From: JAHEGP01 sp963792875
GTDB taxonomy: Bacteria > Pseudomonadota > Gammaproteobacteria > Pseudomonadales > JAHEGP01
Direction: 5' to 3'
Assembly (NCBI GenBank): GCA_963792875.1
Contig: CAWBXV010000002.1
Span: 868,001-932,000 of the forward strand
DNA length: 64,000 bases
Shown: positions 33,929 through 43,309 of the stretch, in pieces
How positions within the stretch are numbered: position 1 is the stretch's first letter
Layout: every line of letters begins with the position of its first letter
The notes under the pieces: model-generated
Database searches by the model: none
Told to the model about the DNA's origin: nothing
Seen by the model: only the letters and a program-made list of their open reading frames with translations
Position numbers and translations under genes: made by a program

Positions 33929-34957
33929 ATGAAAAAGTGGCTGATCGGGTTGGCGGGGGCGCTGTTCCTGGGCTTTGCTGCACTTGCCGCTGATGTTGTG
34001 CTGAACCCGGATCACCCGGATAAGTATGTCGTGGTCAAGGGGGATACGCTGTGGGACATCTCGGGAAAATTTCTGCGCGAGCCCTGGCGCTGGCCGGAAA
34101 TCTGGCACGTCAACCCCCAGATCGCCAATCCGCACCTGATTTTTCCAGGTGACATTCTTGCGCTGGTGTACGTCGATGGCAAGCCGAGGATCGATGTCAC
34201 CCGGGGCGCTCTGAGCAATACGGTCAAGCTCGGTCCTGCCATGCGCAGCGAACCCGTCGACAACGCCATCCCGGCGATTCCGCTGGACAAGATCAATGCC
34301 TTCCTGAGCCAGAGCCGGTTTGTCGCGCCGGGTGAACTCGAGGGTGCGCCCTATGTGGTGGCCGGAGCCAAGCGCAATATCGTCTCGGGAGCCGGCGATC
34401 AGATCTACGGCCGGGGGGAGTTTGACCCCACGCGGACCGTGTACGGCATCTACCGGGAAGGCAAGCTCTATCGCGACCCCGTCACCGAAGAAGTGCTGGG
34501 ATTGGAGGCCACGGATATCGCGGAGGCCAAAGTGGTTGCACAGGACGGCGACGTGGCTACCCTGGCGCTCAATCGCACGTCGCAGGAGGTGCGCATCGGC
34601 GACCGCCTGCTGCCCAACAGCTCTGCGGCGCTGCGGGCTGAATTTCAGCCGGGCGCTCCCGCTCGCGACGTGACCGGCATCATTCTCGATGTGCAGGGCG
34701 GTGTGACCCAGGTGGGCAAGATGGACATCGTGATGGTCAATCTGGGCACTCGCGATGGCATCGACGTAGGCAACGTCATGGCCATCTACAAGACCGGCGA
34801 GACCGTGCGCGACGATATCGCCAAAGGGCTGGTCAAGCTCCCGGATGTCCGCGCCGGCCTGTTGATGTACTTCAGCGTCTATGAGCGCATGTCCTACGCC
34901 CTCGTTCTGAAGGCAGACCAGCCGCTCAAGGTGGGCGACATCGTCGATATGCCCTGA
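33929..34957 (+). CDS. LysM peptidoglycan-binding domain protein
   Basis: This 342-residue exported protein has a signal peptide ending near AALAAD (residue 22). One LysM domain follows: YVVVKGDTLWDISGKFLREP to HLIFPGDILALV. The rest is a family-specific region of unknown function. The gene is conserved divergently from def in Pseudomonas and relatives, next to dprA. It probably acts at the cell wall in the periplasm; the exact role is unknown. A strong terminator follows it. Confidence 0.9.
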   Translation: MKKWLIGLAGALFLGFAALAADVVLNPDHPDKYVVVKGDTLWDISGKFLREPWRWPEIWHVNPQIANPHLIFPGDILALVYVDGKPRIDVTRGALSNTVKLGPAMRSEPVDNAIPAIPLDKINAFLSQSRFVAPGELEGAPYVVAGAKRNIVSGAGDQIYGRGEFDPTRTVYGIYREGKLYRDPVTEEVLGLEATDIAEAKVVAQDGDVATLALNRTSQEVRIGDRLLPNSSAALRAEFQPGAPARDVTGIILDVQGGVTQVGKMDIVMVNLGTRDGIDVGNVMAIYKTGETVRDDIAKGLVKLPDVRAGLLMYFSVYERMSYALVLKADQPLKVGDIVDMP

Positions 34958-34971
34958 TCACCAGGGCGACC

Positions 34972-35014
34972 GCTCCGGCGCCGCGCTGCGCGCCGGAGCA
35001 TTTGCCGTTTTTTT
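34972..35014 (+). terminator. intrinsic terminator after the LysM gene
   Basis: GCTCCGGCGC (34972-34981) pairs with GCGCCGGAGC (34990-34999), a perfect ten-base stem with an eight-base loop. A run of seven T follows at 35008-35014. It separates the LysM gene from dprA, so dprA needs its own promoter or read-through. Confidence 0.8.
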
Positions 35015-35050
35015 CTGCAGTTGCTGCCTCCGATGGGTCAAGGATGACAC

Positions 35051-36181
35051 ATGCATGTTGCGCGAGACTCGCTGTTCCTGCTCCTGAAGACCGTCCCCCG
35101 CCTGGGCGGTGCCGAGATCGAAGCGCTGATGGGCCGCTTCGCCGGACCGGACGCTTTCTGGAGCGCCCCGGTTTTCGACGGCTGCCGCACTGGCAACGCT
35201 GCTGCGCTGGAACAGCTGCGACGACTGGGGGATCGCAGTCCTCAGTGGCAGCAGGTGCTGGCATGGCGGGACGGCATGAACCGCCAGGGCATCGGTCTGG
35301 TTTTCAGGGAAGACGCTACTTACCCGCCTCTATTGCGTGAAATCCATCAGCCTCCCCCGGCGCTGTTTGTGCGCGGCGTCGAGGCCGTGCTCGTACGTCC
35401 GCATATCGCCGTCGTGGGCAGCCGCAATGCCAGCAGGGCCGGACTGTCCCTGGCAGCCGACTTTGCGGCCGAGCTGGCTGCCATGGGCTTCGTTATCTGC
35501 AGCGGACTTGCGCTGGGCATCGACGGAGCGGCCCATCGCAGCGCCCTGCGCGCGGGGGGCTGCACCACGGCGGTGATGGGAACCGGCCTGGACCGTATCT
35601 ATCCTGCGCAGCATGGGCCGCTGGCGCTGGATATCGCTGCCAGCGGCGCGCTGGTCAGCGAGTTCGTGCCGGGGACGCCGCCGTTGCGCGGGCACTTCCC
35701 CCGCCGCAACCGCATCATTGCCGGGCTTTGCATGGGTACTCTGGTAGTGGAGGCCGCGCTGCACAGCGGCTCGCTCATCACCGCCCGGCTCGCCATGGAG
35801 TGCAACCGCGAGGTCTTTGCGATCCCCGGGTCGATCCACAATCCCCGCTGCCGGGGCACGCATGCGCTGATCCGGCAGGGCGCCAAACTGGTGGAGACGG
35901 CGGCGCACATTGTCGAGGAACTGCCGGGCCTGCTGCAGTATCATCTGTCAGACAGTCAGCTGCGGCCTGGTCCCGCTGTGGCGGCCGGAGTCGATGGCAG
36001 CCCGAACCCGGCGGGCAGCGCCCGGACCGCGCTGGAGGCGGTGGATTATCACCCGACCACGCTCGATGAGGTCGCGCGGCGCAGCGGTCTGCCGCCCGCC
36101 GAACTCGCGGCCCTCATGCTCGAACTCGAGCTGGCCGGCTGGGTTGAATCAGTGGCAGGCGCTTTCCAACGCTGTCGTTGA
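35051..36181 (+). CDS. dprA: DNA-processing protein DprA
   Basis: DprA (Smf) binds incoming single-stranded DNA during transformation and loads RecA. The 376 residues have the Rossmann-like core: VVGSRNASRAGL near residue 120, CSGLALGIDGAAHRSAL near 155, TAVMGTGLDRIYPAQH near 180 and FPRRNRIIAGL near 220. A C-terminal winged-helix part lies around residues 320-375. The gene sits in the usual place before purE/tsaC. Its presence does not by itself prove natural competence. Confidence 0.95.
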   Translation: MHVARDSLFLLLKTVPRLGGAEIEALMGRFAGPDAFWSAPVFDGCRTGNAAALEQLRRLGDRSPQWQQVLAWRDGMNRQGIGLVFREDATYPPLLREIHQPPPALFVRGVEAVLVRPHIAVVGSRNASRAGLSLAADFAAELAAMGFVICSGLALGIDGAAHRSALRAGGCTTAVMGTGLDRIYPAQHGPLALDIAASGALVSEFVPGTPPLRGHFPRRNRIIAGLCMGTLVVEAALHSGSLITARLAMECNREVFAIPGSIHNPRCRGTHALIRQGAKLVETAAHIVEELPGLLQYHLSDSQLRPGPAVAAGVDGSPNPAGSARTALEAVDYHPTTLDEVARRSGLPPAELAALMLELELAGWVESVAGAFQRCR

Positions 36182-36265
36182 GGGCTGTGCGTTACATCGG
36201 TTGCAACGGCCTCCTGTATTGCGGTATTTTTGATGGTTTTCATCGGGGAAAAAGGGTCCGGCACA

Positions 36266-36772
36266 GTGAGTCAGGTCTTTGTTGCAGTGTTGATGGGTTC
36301 CGACAGCGATTGGCCGGTGATGGAAAGCTGTATCGAGGTGCTGCGCCGGTTCGGCGTGCCGTTCGAGGTGAGGATCACCTCGGCGCATCGCACGCCGGAC
36401 GCCACCCGGACCTACGTGCAGGGCGCCGAGCAGCGGGGCTGCGCGGTGTTTATCGCCGCGGCGGGCATGGCGGCGCATCTGGCGGGTGCGGTGGCGGCAT
36501 CGACCTGCAAGCCGGTGATCGGTGTTCCCATGGACGTGAGCCTTGGGGGCCTGGACGCGCTGCTCTCTACCGCGCAGATGCCTGGCGGCATTCCCGTCGC
36601 GACGGTGGCGGTCGGCAGGGCCGGCGCTACCAATGCCGGCTATCTGGCGGTGCAGGTTCTGGCCGTTGCCGACGCCGGGCTGGCGCTGCGCTTGCGCGAG
36701 GATCGGGCGGCGATGACGGCGTCGGTGGAGCAGAAAAACCGGGCGCTGCAGGAGAAAATCGGGGCGGCATGA
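36266..36772 (+). CDS. purE: N5-carboxyaminoimidazole ribonucleotide mutase PurE
   Basis: PurE moves the carboxyl group in the sixth step of purine synthesis. GTG 36266 is preferred because AAAGGG lies ten bases upstream and the 168 residues equal the family length (E. coli 169); ATG starts at 36230 or 36233 would add 11-12 residues. LMGSDSDWPVM near residue 9, ITSAHRTPDAT near 38 with the active-site histidine, and GGLDALLSTAQMPGGIPVAT near 95 are diagnostic. The stop overlaps the tsaC start by four bases. purK is not adjacent. Confidence 0.94.
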   Translation: MSQVFVAVLMGSDSDWPVMESCIEVLRRFGVPFEVRITSAHRTPDATRTYVQGAEQRGCAVFIAAAGMAAHLAGAVAASTCKPVIGVPMDVSLGGLDALLSTAQMPGGIPVATVAVGRAGATNAGYLAVQVLAVADAGLALRLREDRAAMTASVEQKNRALQEKIGAA

Positions 36773-37329
36773 CGGCGGATTTCCGACTGGGTGCGTCCGC
36801 GCGCGTATTGCGCCTTGGCGGTATCATCGCCTATCCCACGGAGGCGGTGTGGGGGCTTGGCTGTGATCCCCGCAACGAGGACGCCCTCGAATCCCTGCTG
36901 CGGCTCAAGGGGCGCGACCCTGACAAGGGCCTGATCCTGGTTGGCGCCACCACTGCCCAGTTCGCGCCCCTGATCGAGGCGCTGAGCGATCGGCAGCGCG
37001 ATCGGCTGCGTCAGACCTGGCCAGGGCCTTTCACCTGGCTGGTGCCGCATCGAGGGCTCGTGCATCCGCTGGTGCATGGGCGCTTCGATACGGTGGCGCT
37101 GCGGGTGAGCGATCACCCGGTGATCATCGCGCTGTGCAGCGCTTTTGGCGGGCCCGTGGTGTCGACATCGGCCAACCCGCAGGGGCGCAGGCCTGCGCTG
37201 AGCGCGCGCCAGGTCAGGCATTACTTCGGCGGCGGCGTCGACTACGTGCTCCCCGGCGACCTGGGCAGGCGCGCCAGGCCCACGGAAATTTGTCATATAG
37301 TGACCGGCGGCATTGTCCGGCCAGCCTGA
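36769..37329 (+). CDS. tsaC: threonylcarbamoyl-AMP synthase TsaC
   Basis: TsaC (YrdC/RimN) makes threonylcarbamoyl-AMP for the t6A modification at position 37 of ANN-decoding tRNAs. The 186 residues match the family (E. coli 190). GGIIAYPTEAVWGLGCDP near residue 20, LLRLKGRDPDKGLILV near 45 and VVSTSANPQG near 130 are typical YrdC-domain blocks. ATG 36769 overlaps the purE stop (ATGA). hemF follows after ten bases. Confidence 0.95.
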   Translation: MTADFRLGASARVLRLGGIIAYPTEAVWGLGCDPRNEDALESLLRLKGRDPDKGLILVGATTAQFAPLIEALSDRQRDRLRQTWPGPFTWLVPHRGLVHPLVHGRFDTVALRVSDHPVIIALCSAFGGPVVSTSANPQGRRPALSARQVRHYFGGGVDYVLPGDLGRRARPTEICHIVTGGIVRPA

Positions 37330-37339
37330 GGAAGACACG

Positions 37340-38248
37340 ATGAGCGGTTTCGATCTCGAGGCAGTCAGGCACTGGCTGCTGGATTTGCAGGATGCCATCT
37401 GCGCGGGCCTGGAGCGGGCCGATGGTGCCGTGGCTTTCAAAGAGGACCGCTGGAGCAGGGCCGAGGGTGGTGGCGGCCGCACCCGGGTCGCCGCCGATGG
37501 CGCCGTGATCGAGAAGGGCGGCGTCAATTTCTCGGATGTGCAGGGCGGGCAGCTGCCCCCATCGGCCACGGCCAACCGCCCCGAACTGGCCGGCAGCCGT
37601 TTCCGCGCCATGGGGGTGTCGCTGGTGATTCATCCGCGCAACCCTTACGTGCCCACGTCGCACGCCAACGTGCGGGTATTCGCTGCGCACAGGCCCGACG
37701 GCGAGCCCGTCTGGTGGTTTGGCGGCGGCTACGACCTGACCCCGTTCTATCCCTTCGCGGAGGATTGCCGGCACTGGCACCAGACAGCGCGGGACGCCTG
37801 TGCCCCCTTTGGTGAGGACACTTACGCGCGCTACAAGCGCTGGTGCGATGAGTACTTCCATCTCAAACATCGGGGTGAGACGCGGGGTGTCGGCGGCCTG
37901 TTCTACGACGATCTCAACAATGGCGACTTCGACCACTGCTTCGCGTTTACGCGCGCCGTGGGCGAAAGCTATCTGCCCGCCTATCTGCCGATCATCGCTG
38001 CCCGCAAGGACGAGCCCTACGGCGAGCGCGAACGCAATTTCCAGCTCTATCGCCGCGGCCGCTACGTCGAGTTCAATCTGGTCTATGACCGCGGCACCAT
38101 CTTCGGCTTGCAGAGCGGCGGCCGCACGGAGTCCATTCTCATGTCGCTGCCGCCCCTGGCGCGCTGGGATTACGACTGGCATCCCGAGCCGGACTCGCCC
38201 GAAGCCGAGCTGTACCAGCACTATCTGCAAGCCCGCGACTGGGTCTGA
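37340..38248 (+). CDS. hemF: oxygen-dependent coproporphyrinogen III oxidase
   Basis: HemF converts coproporphyrinogen III to protoporphyrinogen IX with O2, in heme synthesis. ATG 37340 follows GAGGAAG and gives 302 residues (E. coli 299). WSRAEGGGGRTRV near residue 50, NPYVPTSHANVRVF near 100, WWFGGGYDLTPFYP near 125 and FNLVYDRGTIFGLQSGGRTE near 245 are all family blocks. It lies in the conserved tsaC-hemF-aroE run. It suits the aerobic oxidase cluster downstream. Confidence 0.97.
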   Translation: MSGFDLEAVRHWLLDLQDAICAGLERADGAVAFKEDRWSRAEGGGGRTRVAADGAVIEKGGVNFSDVQGGQLPPSATANRPELAGSRFRAMGVSLVIHPRNPYVPTSHANVRVFAAHRPDGEPVWWFGGGYDLTPFYPFAEDCRHWHQTARDACAPFGEDTYARYKRWCDEYFHLKHRGETRGVGGLFYDDLNNGDFDHCFAFTRAVGESYLPAYLPIIAARKDEPYGERERNFQLYRRGRYVEFNLVYDRGTIFGLQSGGRTESILMSLPPLARWDYDWHPEPDSPEAELYQHYLQARDWV

Positions 38249-38251
38249 GCC

Positions 38252-39097
38252 ATGACTGACCGCTATGCCGTGTTCGGCGATCCCGTCGAGCACAGCTTGT
38301 CGCCGCAGATTCACGCCGCCTTCGCCCTGCAGACGGCCCAGGACCTGAGCTATGAACGTCAGCGCGTGGAGCCGGGCCGGTTTGCCGGCGCCGTGGCGGA
38401 CTTCTTCGCCGGGGGTGGCAGCGGTCTCAACGTCACGCTGCCCCACAAGATCGCCGCGTTGACGTGCGCTGATGAGCTGACCGAGCGGGCCCGCCGCGCC
38501 GGCGCGGTCAATACGCTGATCGCGCTGGCGGACCGGCGCGTGCTGGGCGACAACACTGATGGCGCAGGCCTGGTGAACGACCTGACCCGCAATCTGAGGT
38601 GGCCGCTGCAGGGTAAGCGCCTGTTGATCCTCGGCGCCGGTGGCGCCGTGCGGGGGGTGCTGGGGCCGCTGTTGTGTGAGCGCCCTCGCGCCGTGACCAT
38701 AGCCAACCGCACGCCCGATCGCGCCAGGGCGTTGGCGGCGGCGTTCCAGGGCGATGGCGAGATTGTCCACTGCGCTTACCCGGCGCTGGCCGGGCAGCGC
38801 TTTGATCTCATCATCAATGGCACCAGCGCCAGCCTCTCCGGCGCGCTGCCGGGGTTGTCCGAGGGTCTGCTGGCGGCCGATGCGGGTTGTTACGATATGA
38901 TGTACGCGGCCCGCGACACGGTGTTTCTGACCTGGGGCAGGGCCCAGGGGGCTGCGCGACTGGCCGACGGTCTGGGCATGCTGGTGGAGCAGGCGGCCGA
39001 GGCCTTCCGCCAGTGGCGCGGCGTCGCGCCGGATACTGCGCCGGTCATCGCGGCATTGCGGGCCGAACTCGCCCGGCGAGCGGGCGGCGGTCATTAG
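38252..39097 (+). CDS. aroE: shikimate dehydrogenase
   Basis: AroE reduces 3-dehydroshikimate to shikimate with NADPH in aromatic amino acid synthesis. The 281 residues start YAVFGDPVEHSLSPQIHA. NVTLPHKIAA contains the catalytic lysine near residue 67, DNTDGAGL carries the catalytic aspartate near 105, and GAGGAVRGVLGPL binds the cofactor near 130. It is three bases after hemF. Its stop overlaps the convergent gamma-carbonic anhydrase gene by four bases. Confidence 0.96.
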   Translation: MTDRYAVFGDPVEHSLSPQIHAAFALQTAQDLSYERQRVEPGRFAGAVADFFAGGGSGLNVTLPHKIAALTCADELTERARRAGAVNTLIALADRRVLGDNTDGAGLVNDLTRNLRWPLQGKRLLILGAGGAVRGVLGPLLCERPRAVTIANRTPDRARALAAAFQGDGEIVHCAYPALAGQRFDLIINGTSASLSGALPGLSEGLLAADAGCYDMMYAARDTVFLTWGRAQGAARLADGLGMLVEQAAEAFRQWRGVAPDTAPVIAALRAELARRAGGGH

Positions 39098-39642
39098 GTG
39101 GTGGGGTCAGCATGGAGATAGCTGTCTTTCAGCCTGACGTAGTTGGCTGCGGTGTAGCGGAAGTAGTCCAGCTCCTTGCGGGACAGCGGCCTGGCCTGGC
39201 GGGCCGGACTGCCCACGTAGAGGTAGCCGCTCTCCAGGTTTTTCCCGGGCGTCACCAGGGTATCGGCGCCGATCACCACGTCGTCGTTCACGACGGCTCC
39301 GTCCATGACAATGCTGCCTATGCCGACCAGGACGCGGCTGCCGATGCTGCAGCCGTGCAGCACGACCCGATGTCCCACGGTGACGTCGTCCCCAAGGCTG
39401 AGCGGCCAGCCGTCGCCAGTGTGCGGGCCGGCGTGGGTGACGTGCAGTACCGACCCGTCCTGAATGCTGCAGCGCCGTCCGATGAGGATGCTGTGCACGT
39501 CTCCCCTCACCACAGCCATCGGCCATATCGAGCTGTCTTCGCCGATCTGGACGTCGCCGATGACCAGCGCCGTGTCATCGACGTAGACGCCGGCCGCCAG
39601 TGTCGGGTGTCTGCCCTGGTGTGGTCGTCGGTTAGCTGGCAT
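39094..39642 (-). CDS. gamma-carbonic anhydrase family protein
   Basis: This 182-residue protein is a left-handed parallel beta-helix of the YrdA/CaiE type with hexapeptide repeats (VIGDVQIGEDSSIWPMAVVR onward). Metal-ligand histidines are seen in VLHVTHAG and VGHRVVLHGC. Length and N terminus match E. coli YrdA without gaps, which supports ATG 39642. That start is only two bases from the start of the divergent gene at 39645. True carbonic anhydrase activity is not assured in this subfamily. Confidence 0.92.
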   Translation of the reverse strand: MPANRRPHQGRHPTLAAGVYVDDTALVIGDVQIGEDSSIWPMAVVRGDVHSILIGRRCSIQDGSVLHVTHAGPHTGDGWPLSLGDDVTVGHRVVLHGCSIGSRVLVGIGSIVMDGAVVNDDVVIGADTLVTPGKNLESGYLYVGSPARQARPLSRKELDYFRYTAANYVRLKDSYLHADPTT

Positions 39643-39644
39643 CG

Positions 39645-40883
39645 ATGAGGCGTCTCCTGTGGTGCCTGGTACTGGGTGCTGTGGCGGGTCTGTGTGGCGC
39701 CGCTGCCCCGGCTCCCTTTACCGCGCCAGCGATCGAGCTGCCGCCATCCGGAATCCGCGCCAGTGAGCTGGCATTGGTGATCAACGAGCGCGACGCGTTG
39801 AGTCGGGCCATTGGCCGCTATTATCAACAAAAGCGGGGAATACCCCAAGAAAATGTCATCCGCGTCTCGCTGCCCCCGGGCAAGCACGTCCTGACGCGGG
39901 CGGAGTTCGCCGCTCTCAGGCAGGACGTCGTCGCCGCCACGGGCGCGAATATACAGGCCTACGCGCTCGCGTGGGTGGCGCCCTACCGCGTCGACTGCAT
40001 GTCGATCACCAGCGCCTTCGCCTTCGGTTTCGATGACGCCTATTGTGCGTCCGGCTGTAACCCGACCCGCCGCAGTCCCTACTACAACACTGCCACGATT
40101 CATCCGCGCACCGAGGTGTCGGTGATGCCCACCATGATGCTGGCGGCCGAGACCTTTGAGCAGGCCAAGCGGCTCATCGATCGCGGTGTGCGCGCCGATG
40201 GCCGGCTGCCTCGCGGCGATGTCTATCTGCTGGAGACCTCCGACAGCAGCCGCAGCGTGCGGGCACAGCTCTTTCCGGCCGTCGTGAAAGCCTTTGGCGG
40301 TTCGCTCAGCGTTCATTGGGAGCAGGCGGATAGCATCCAGTACAAAACCAATGTACTCTTTTACTTTACCGGGCTCACCCACGTGGAGGGTATCGGCACC
40401 AACCACTTTCTGCCCGGTGCCATGGCCGACCACCTCACCTCGGCCGGTGGTGATCTGATTGGCGGCTCGCAGATGAGCGCGCTGCGCTGGCTTGAGCAAG
40501 GCGCCACCGCTAGCTATGGCACGGTGGTGGAGCCGTGCAATTTCATCGAAAAGTTTCCCAACCCGCTGCTCGCCATCTATTACTACCTGAGAGGCAACAC
40601 GCTGATCGAGGCGTACTGGAAGAGTGTGGCGATGCCGGGGCAGGGCGTGTTCATCGGCGAACCGCTGGCACAACCCTACCGCGGCTACGTGCTGCGGCGC
40701 CTGGCGGGGAGCTGGCTGCTCACCTCACCGGCACTGACGCAGGGCGAGTACCGGGTGCTGGCGGCCGATCGGCCCGATGGCGACTACGGCGTAGTGGTGG
40801 ACAGCGTGCCGGTGCTGCCGATGCAGCCAGGCATCGTGCTGGCTGAGCCGTTGCGGGCTGCTTACCGCATTGAAATTTTGTAG
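39645..40883 (+). CDS. TIGR03790 family exported protein of unknown function
   Basis: A 412-residue protein with a likely signal peptide (residues 1-20, MRRLLWCLVLGAVAGLCGAA). It then has the TIGR03790 opening: ASELALVINERDALSRAIGR and YYQQKRGIPQENVIRVSLP. Other family blocks include NPTRRSPYYNT and GATASYGTVVEPCNF. No function is known for the family and I see no catalytic motif. Its ATG lies two bases from that of the divergent carbonic anhydrase, so promoters of each must lie inside the other gene or transcripts are almost leaderless. Confidence 0.82.
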   Translation: MRRLLWCLVLGAVAGLCGAAAPAPFTAPAIELPPSGIRASELALVINERDALSRAIGRYYQQKRGIPQENVIRVSLPPGKHVLTRAEFAALRQDVVAATGANIQAYALAWVAPYRVDCMSITSAFAFGFDDAYCASGCNPTRRSPYYNTATIHPRTEVSVMPTMMLAAETFEQAKRLIDRGVRADGRLPRGDVYLLETSDSSRSVRAQLFPAVVKAFGGSLSVHWEQADSIQYKTNVLFYFTGLTHVEGIGTNHFLPGAMADHLTSAGGDLIGGSQMSALRWLEQGATASYGTVVEPCNFIEKFPNPLLAIYYYLRGNTLIEAYWKSVAMPGQGVFIGEPLAQPYRGYVLRRLAGSWLLTSPALTQGEYRVLAADRPDGDYGVVVDSVPVLPMQPGIVLAEPLRAAYRIEIL

Positions 40884-40974
40884 CGCGCCGGGTGCCGCGC
40901 GCATGGCTGGTCGCCGCAGCGTGGTGGCGCCGCCGGCAAGGCAAGATCGATCCAAGCGAGAGTAAAAGGCGACT

Positions 40975-43026
40975 ATGGAATCCAATCCGCTGCTGATACC
41001 CGGTGAATTGCCGCCGCTGCGGGACATCGAGCCGCGCCATGTGCTGGCGGCTGTCGGCGCTATCGTCGAGCACAATGAGGCGGCCATCGAACAATTGCTC
41101 GATGAGGTGGACAGCCCCACCTGGGAGAGCGTGGTGCAGCCGGTGGAGGATTTAAACGAGCGTTTGAATATGGCGTGGGCGCCGGTCAGCCATCTCAATG
41201 GCGTCAGCAACTCCGATGCGTTGCGCAAGGCCTACGACGCCGCGCTGCCGGTGTTGACCAGTTATCATACCAAGCAGGGCCATAATACCCGGCTCTATGA
41301 GATGTTCAGCCGCGTGGCACAGCACCCGTCGCGCCCCGCCTGGTCTGCAGCGAGGAACCAAGCGCTCGAGCATGCCTTGAGGGACTTCCGGCTGGCGGGT
41401 GTGGCGCTTCCCGGGGAACAGAAGGCGCGCTTTGCCCAGCTGCAGGAGGAGTTGGCCAGGCTTGGCACCGCCTTTGCCAACAACGTGCTGGATGCGACCC
41501 AGGGCTGGCATCGTCACATCGCCACCGAGGAGGAGCTGGAGGGGATCCCCGAGAACGTGCGCAAGAGCCTGCGCCAGGCCGCGGTCGCGCGCGGGCTGGA
41601 GGGCCATGTCATCACCCTGGACCTTCCCAGCTACCTGCCGGTAATGCAGTACGCGAGGCTGAGGTCGCTGCGCAGCGAGCTCTACCAGGCCTACGCCACC
41701 CGTGCCTCCGGGGAGGGGCCGCAGGCGGGCCAGTGGGACAACACGGCCACCATGGACCGGATTCTGTCGGCCCGCCACGAGATGGCTGCGCTGCTGGGTT
41801 TTGCCAGCTACGCGGATTACTCGCTGGCCAGCAAAATGGCCGAGAGCCCGCGGCAAGTGGACGCGTTCCTGCGTGATCTCGCCCAGCGCTGTAAGCCGAT
41901 GGCACAGCGCGAACTGGAGGAGCTGCGCGCGTTTGCCCGCGAGCGCGATGACCTGGATGACTTGCAGGCGTGGGATGTGCCCTATTACTCCGAGCAGCTG
42001 CGGCAGGAGCGCTATGCGCTGTCCCAGCAGGAGCTGCGGCCCTATTTTCCGCTGGACCGCGTACTGTCGGGCTTGTTCGAGCTGGTCCGGCGCCTGTTCG
42101 GCATCGAGGTGGAGCGCGTAGCGGGCTTCGCGAGCTACCATCCCGACGTCGCGTTGTACCACGTCCGCCGGGATGGCGGGCACATCGCGAGCTTCCTGCT
42201 GGACCCCTACGCCCGGGAGGCCAAACGCGGTGGCGCCTGGATGGCCAACTGCCGCAGCCGCCGCATTGACGGCGCTGGCCGGTTGCACCTGCCGGTCGCC
42301 TTTCTGGTCTGCAATTTTACGCCGCCCCATGGCGGCGAGCCGAGCCTGCTGACGCACGACGAAGTGACCACGTTGTTCCACGAATTCGGTCACGGCCTGC
42401 ACCACATGCTGACGCGGGTGGAGGTCGGCTCGGTATCCGGCATCAACGGGGTACCCTGGGATGCGGTGGAGCTCCCCAGCCAGTTTCTGGAAAACTGGTG
42501 TTGGGAGGAGGAAGTGCTGGCGCTGATCTCGCGCCACTATGAGACCGGCGAGGCGCTGCCTGCCGCGCTGTTGCAGCGCCTGCTGCACGCCAAGCACTTT
42601 CAGGCGGGTCTGCTGATGCTGCGTCAACTGGAGTTTGCCCTGTTCGATATGGAGATCCATGCCGGCTCGCCGGCGCGGCCGGGCTTCTCCATTCAGGGTG
42701 CGCTGGACGCCGTGCGCGCAGAGTTGTCGGTGCTGCCGGTGCCAGCCTTCAATCGTTTTGCCAACAGCTTCACCCACGTCTTCGCCGGCGGTTACGCCGC
42801 TGGCTATTACAGCTACAAGTGGGCGGAACGACTGTCCGCGGATGCCTATTCGCGCTTTGAGCAGGAGGGCATCTTCAATGCCGCCACCGGCCGCAGTTTT
42901 CGCGAAAGCATTCTGGAGACCGGCGGCGTGAGCGACGCGGCCGCGGCGTTCGAGTCGTTCATGGGCAGGGCGCCGGATTCCGCGGCCCTGCTGCGGCACA
43001 GCGGCATCGAGGACGGGCCGCCCTGA
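40975..43026 (+). CDS. prlC: oligopeptidase A (M3 family metallopeptidase)
   Basis: PrlC is a cytosolic zinc peptidase that degrades signal peptides and other oligopeptides. The 683 residues match E. coli OpdA (680). The zinc motif HEFGHGLHHML starts at residue 469, with the downstream glutamate in ENWCWEEEVL. The start MESNPLLIPGELPPLRDI fits the family. It is followed within ten to thirty bases by the YheV-like gene, the same pairing found in Pseudomonas. Confidence 0.97.
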   Translation: MESNPLLIPGELPPLRDIEPRHVLAAVGAIVEHNEAAIEQLLDEVDSPTWESVVQPVEDLNERLNMAWAPVSHLNGVSNSDALRKAYDAALPVLTSYHTKQGHNTRLYEMFSRVAQHPSRPAWSAARNQALEHALRDFRLAGVALPGEQKARFAQLQEELARLGTAFANNVLDATQGWHRHIATEEELEGIPENVRKSLRQAAVARGLEGHVITLDLPSYLPVMQYARLRSLRSELYQAYATRASGEGPQAGQWDNTATMDRILSARHEMAALLGFASYADYSLASKMAESPRQVDAFLRDLAQRCKPMAQRELEELRAFARERDDLDDLQAWDVPYYSEQLRQERYALSQQELRPYFPLDRVLSGLFELVRRLFGIEVERVAGFASYHPDVALYHVRRDGGHIASFLLDPYAREAKRGGAWMANCRSRRIDGAGRLHLPVAFLVCNFTPPHGGEPSLLTHDEVTTLFHEFGHGLHHMLTRVEVGSVSGINGVPWDAVELPSQFLENWCWEEEVLALISRHYETGEALPAALLQRLLHAKHFQAGLLMLRQLEFALFDMEIHAGSPARPGFSIQGALDAVRAELSVLPVPAFNRFANSFTHVFAGGYAAGYYSYKWAERLSADAYSRFEQEGIFNAATGRSFRESILETGGVSDAAAAFESFMGRAPDSAALLRHSGIEDGPP

Positions 43027-43051
43027 CCTATTAATGGGAGTGAATACCGCC

Positions 43052-43309
43052 ATGCGGAGATTTATTGCGGGGGCCGTCTGCCCCCAGTGTGGAGAGATCG
43101 ATCGCCTGGTCATGGAAACCGGGAGCGGCGGCAGGGAGAGGGAGTGCGTTCACTGCGGCTACCGGGATGAGCTGCCCGCCGAGTCGCGGCCAGCGCATGA
43201 GACGCCGACCCGCGTCAACCAGCCCAGACCGGGCGAGCCGGCACTGGGCCATGAAACCGAGGTGCAGGTGCTGCGCCTGGACGAGGGCAGCAAGGCGCGC
43301 CGCCGCTGA
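43052..43309 (+). CDS. YheV-like zinc-ribbon protein
   Basis: This 85-residue protein has two CXXC pairs, CPQCGEIDRL near residue 11 and CVHCGYRDEL near 34, forming a probable zinc ribbon as in the YheV family (putative metal-binding). The start MRRFIAGAVCPQCG is chosen because GGGAGTG lies ten bases upstream; an in-frame ATG at 43034 has no such site. It follows prlC closely and is likely co-transcribed. The function is unknown. Confidence 0.85.
   Translation: MRRFIAGAVCPQCGEIDRLVMETGSGGRERECVHCGYRDELPAESRPAHETPTRVNQPRPGEPALGHETEVQVLRLDEGSKARRR

Noticed and set aside
37214..39094. A 626-codon open frame on the minus strand
   Set aside because: It is antisense to hemF and aroE, whose products are unmistakable; the frame has no motif of its own.
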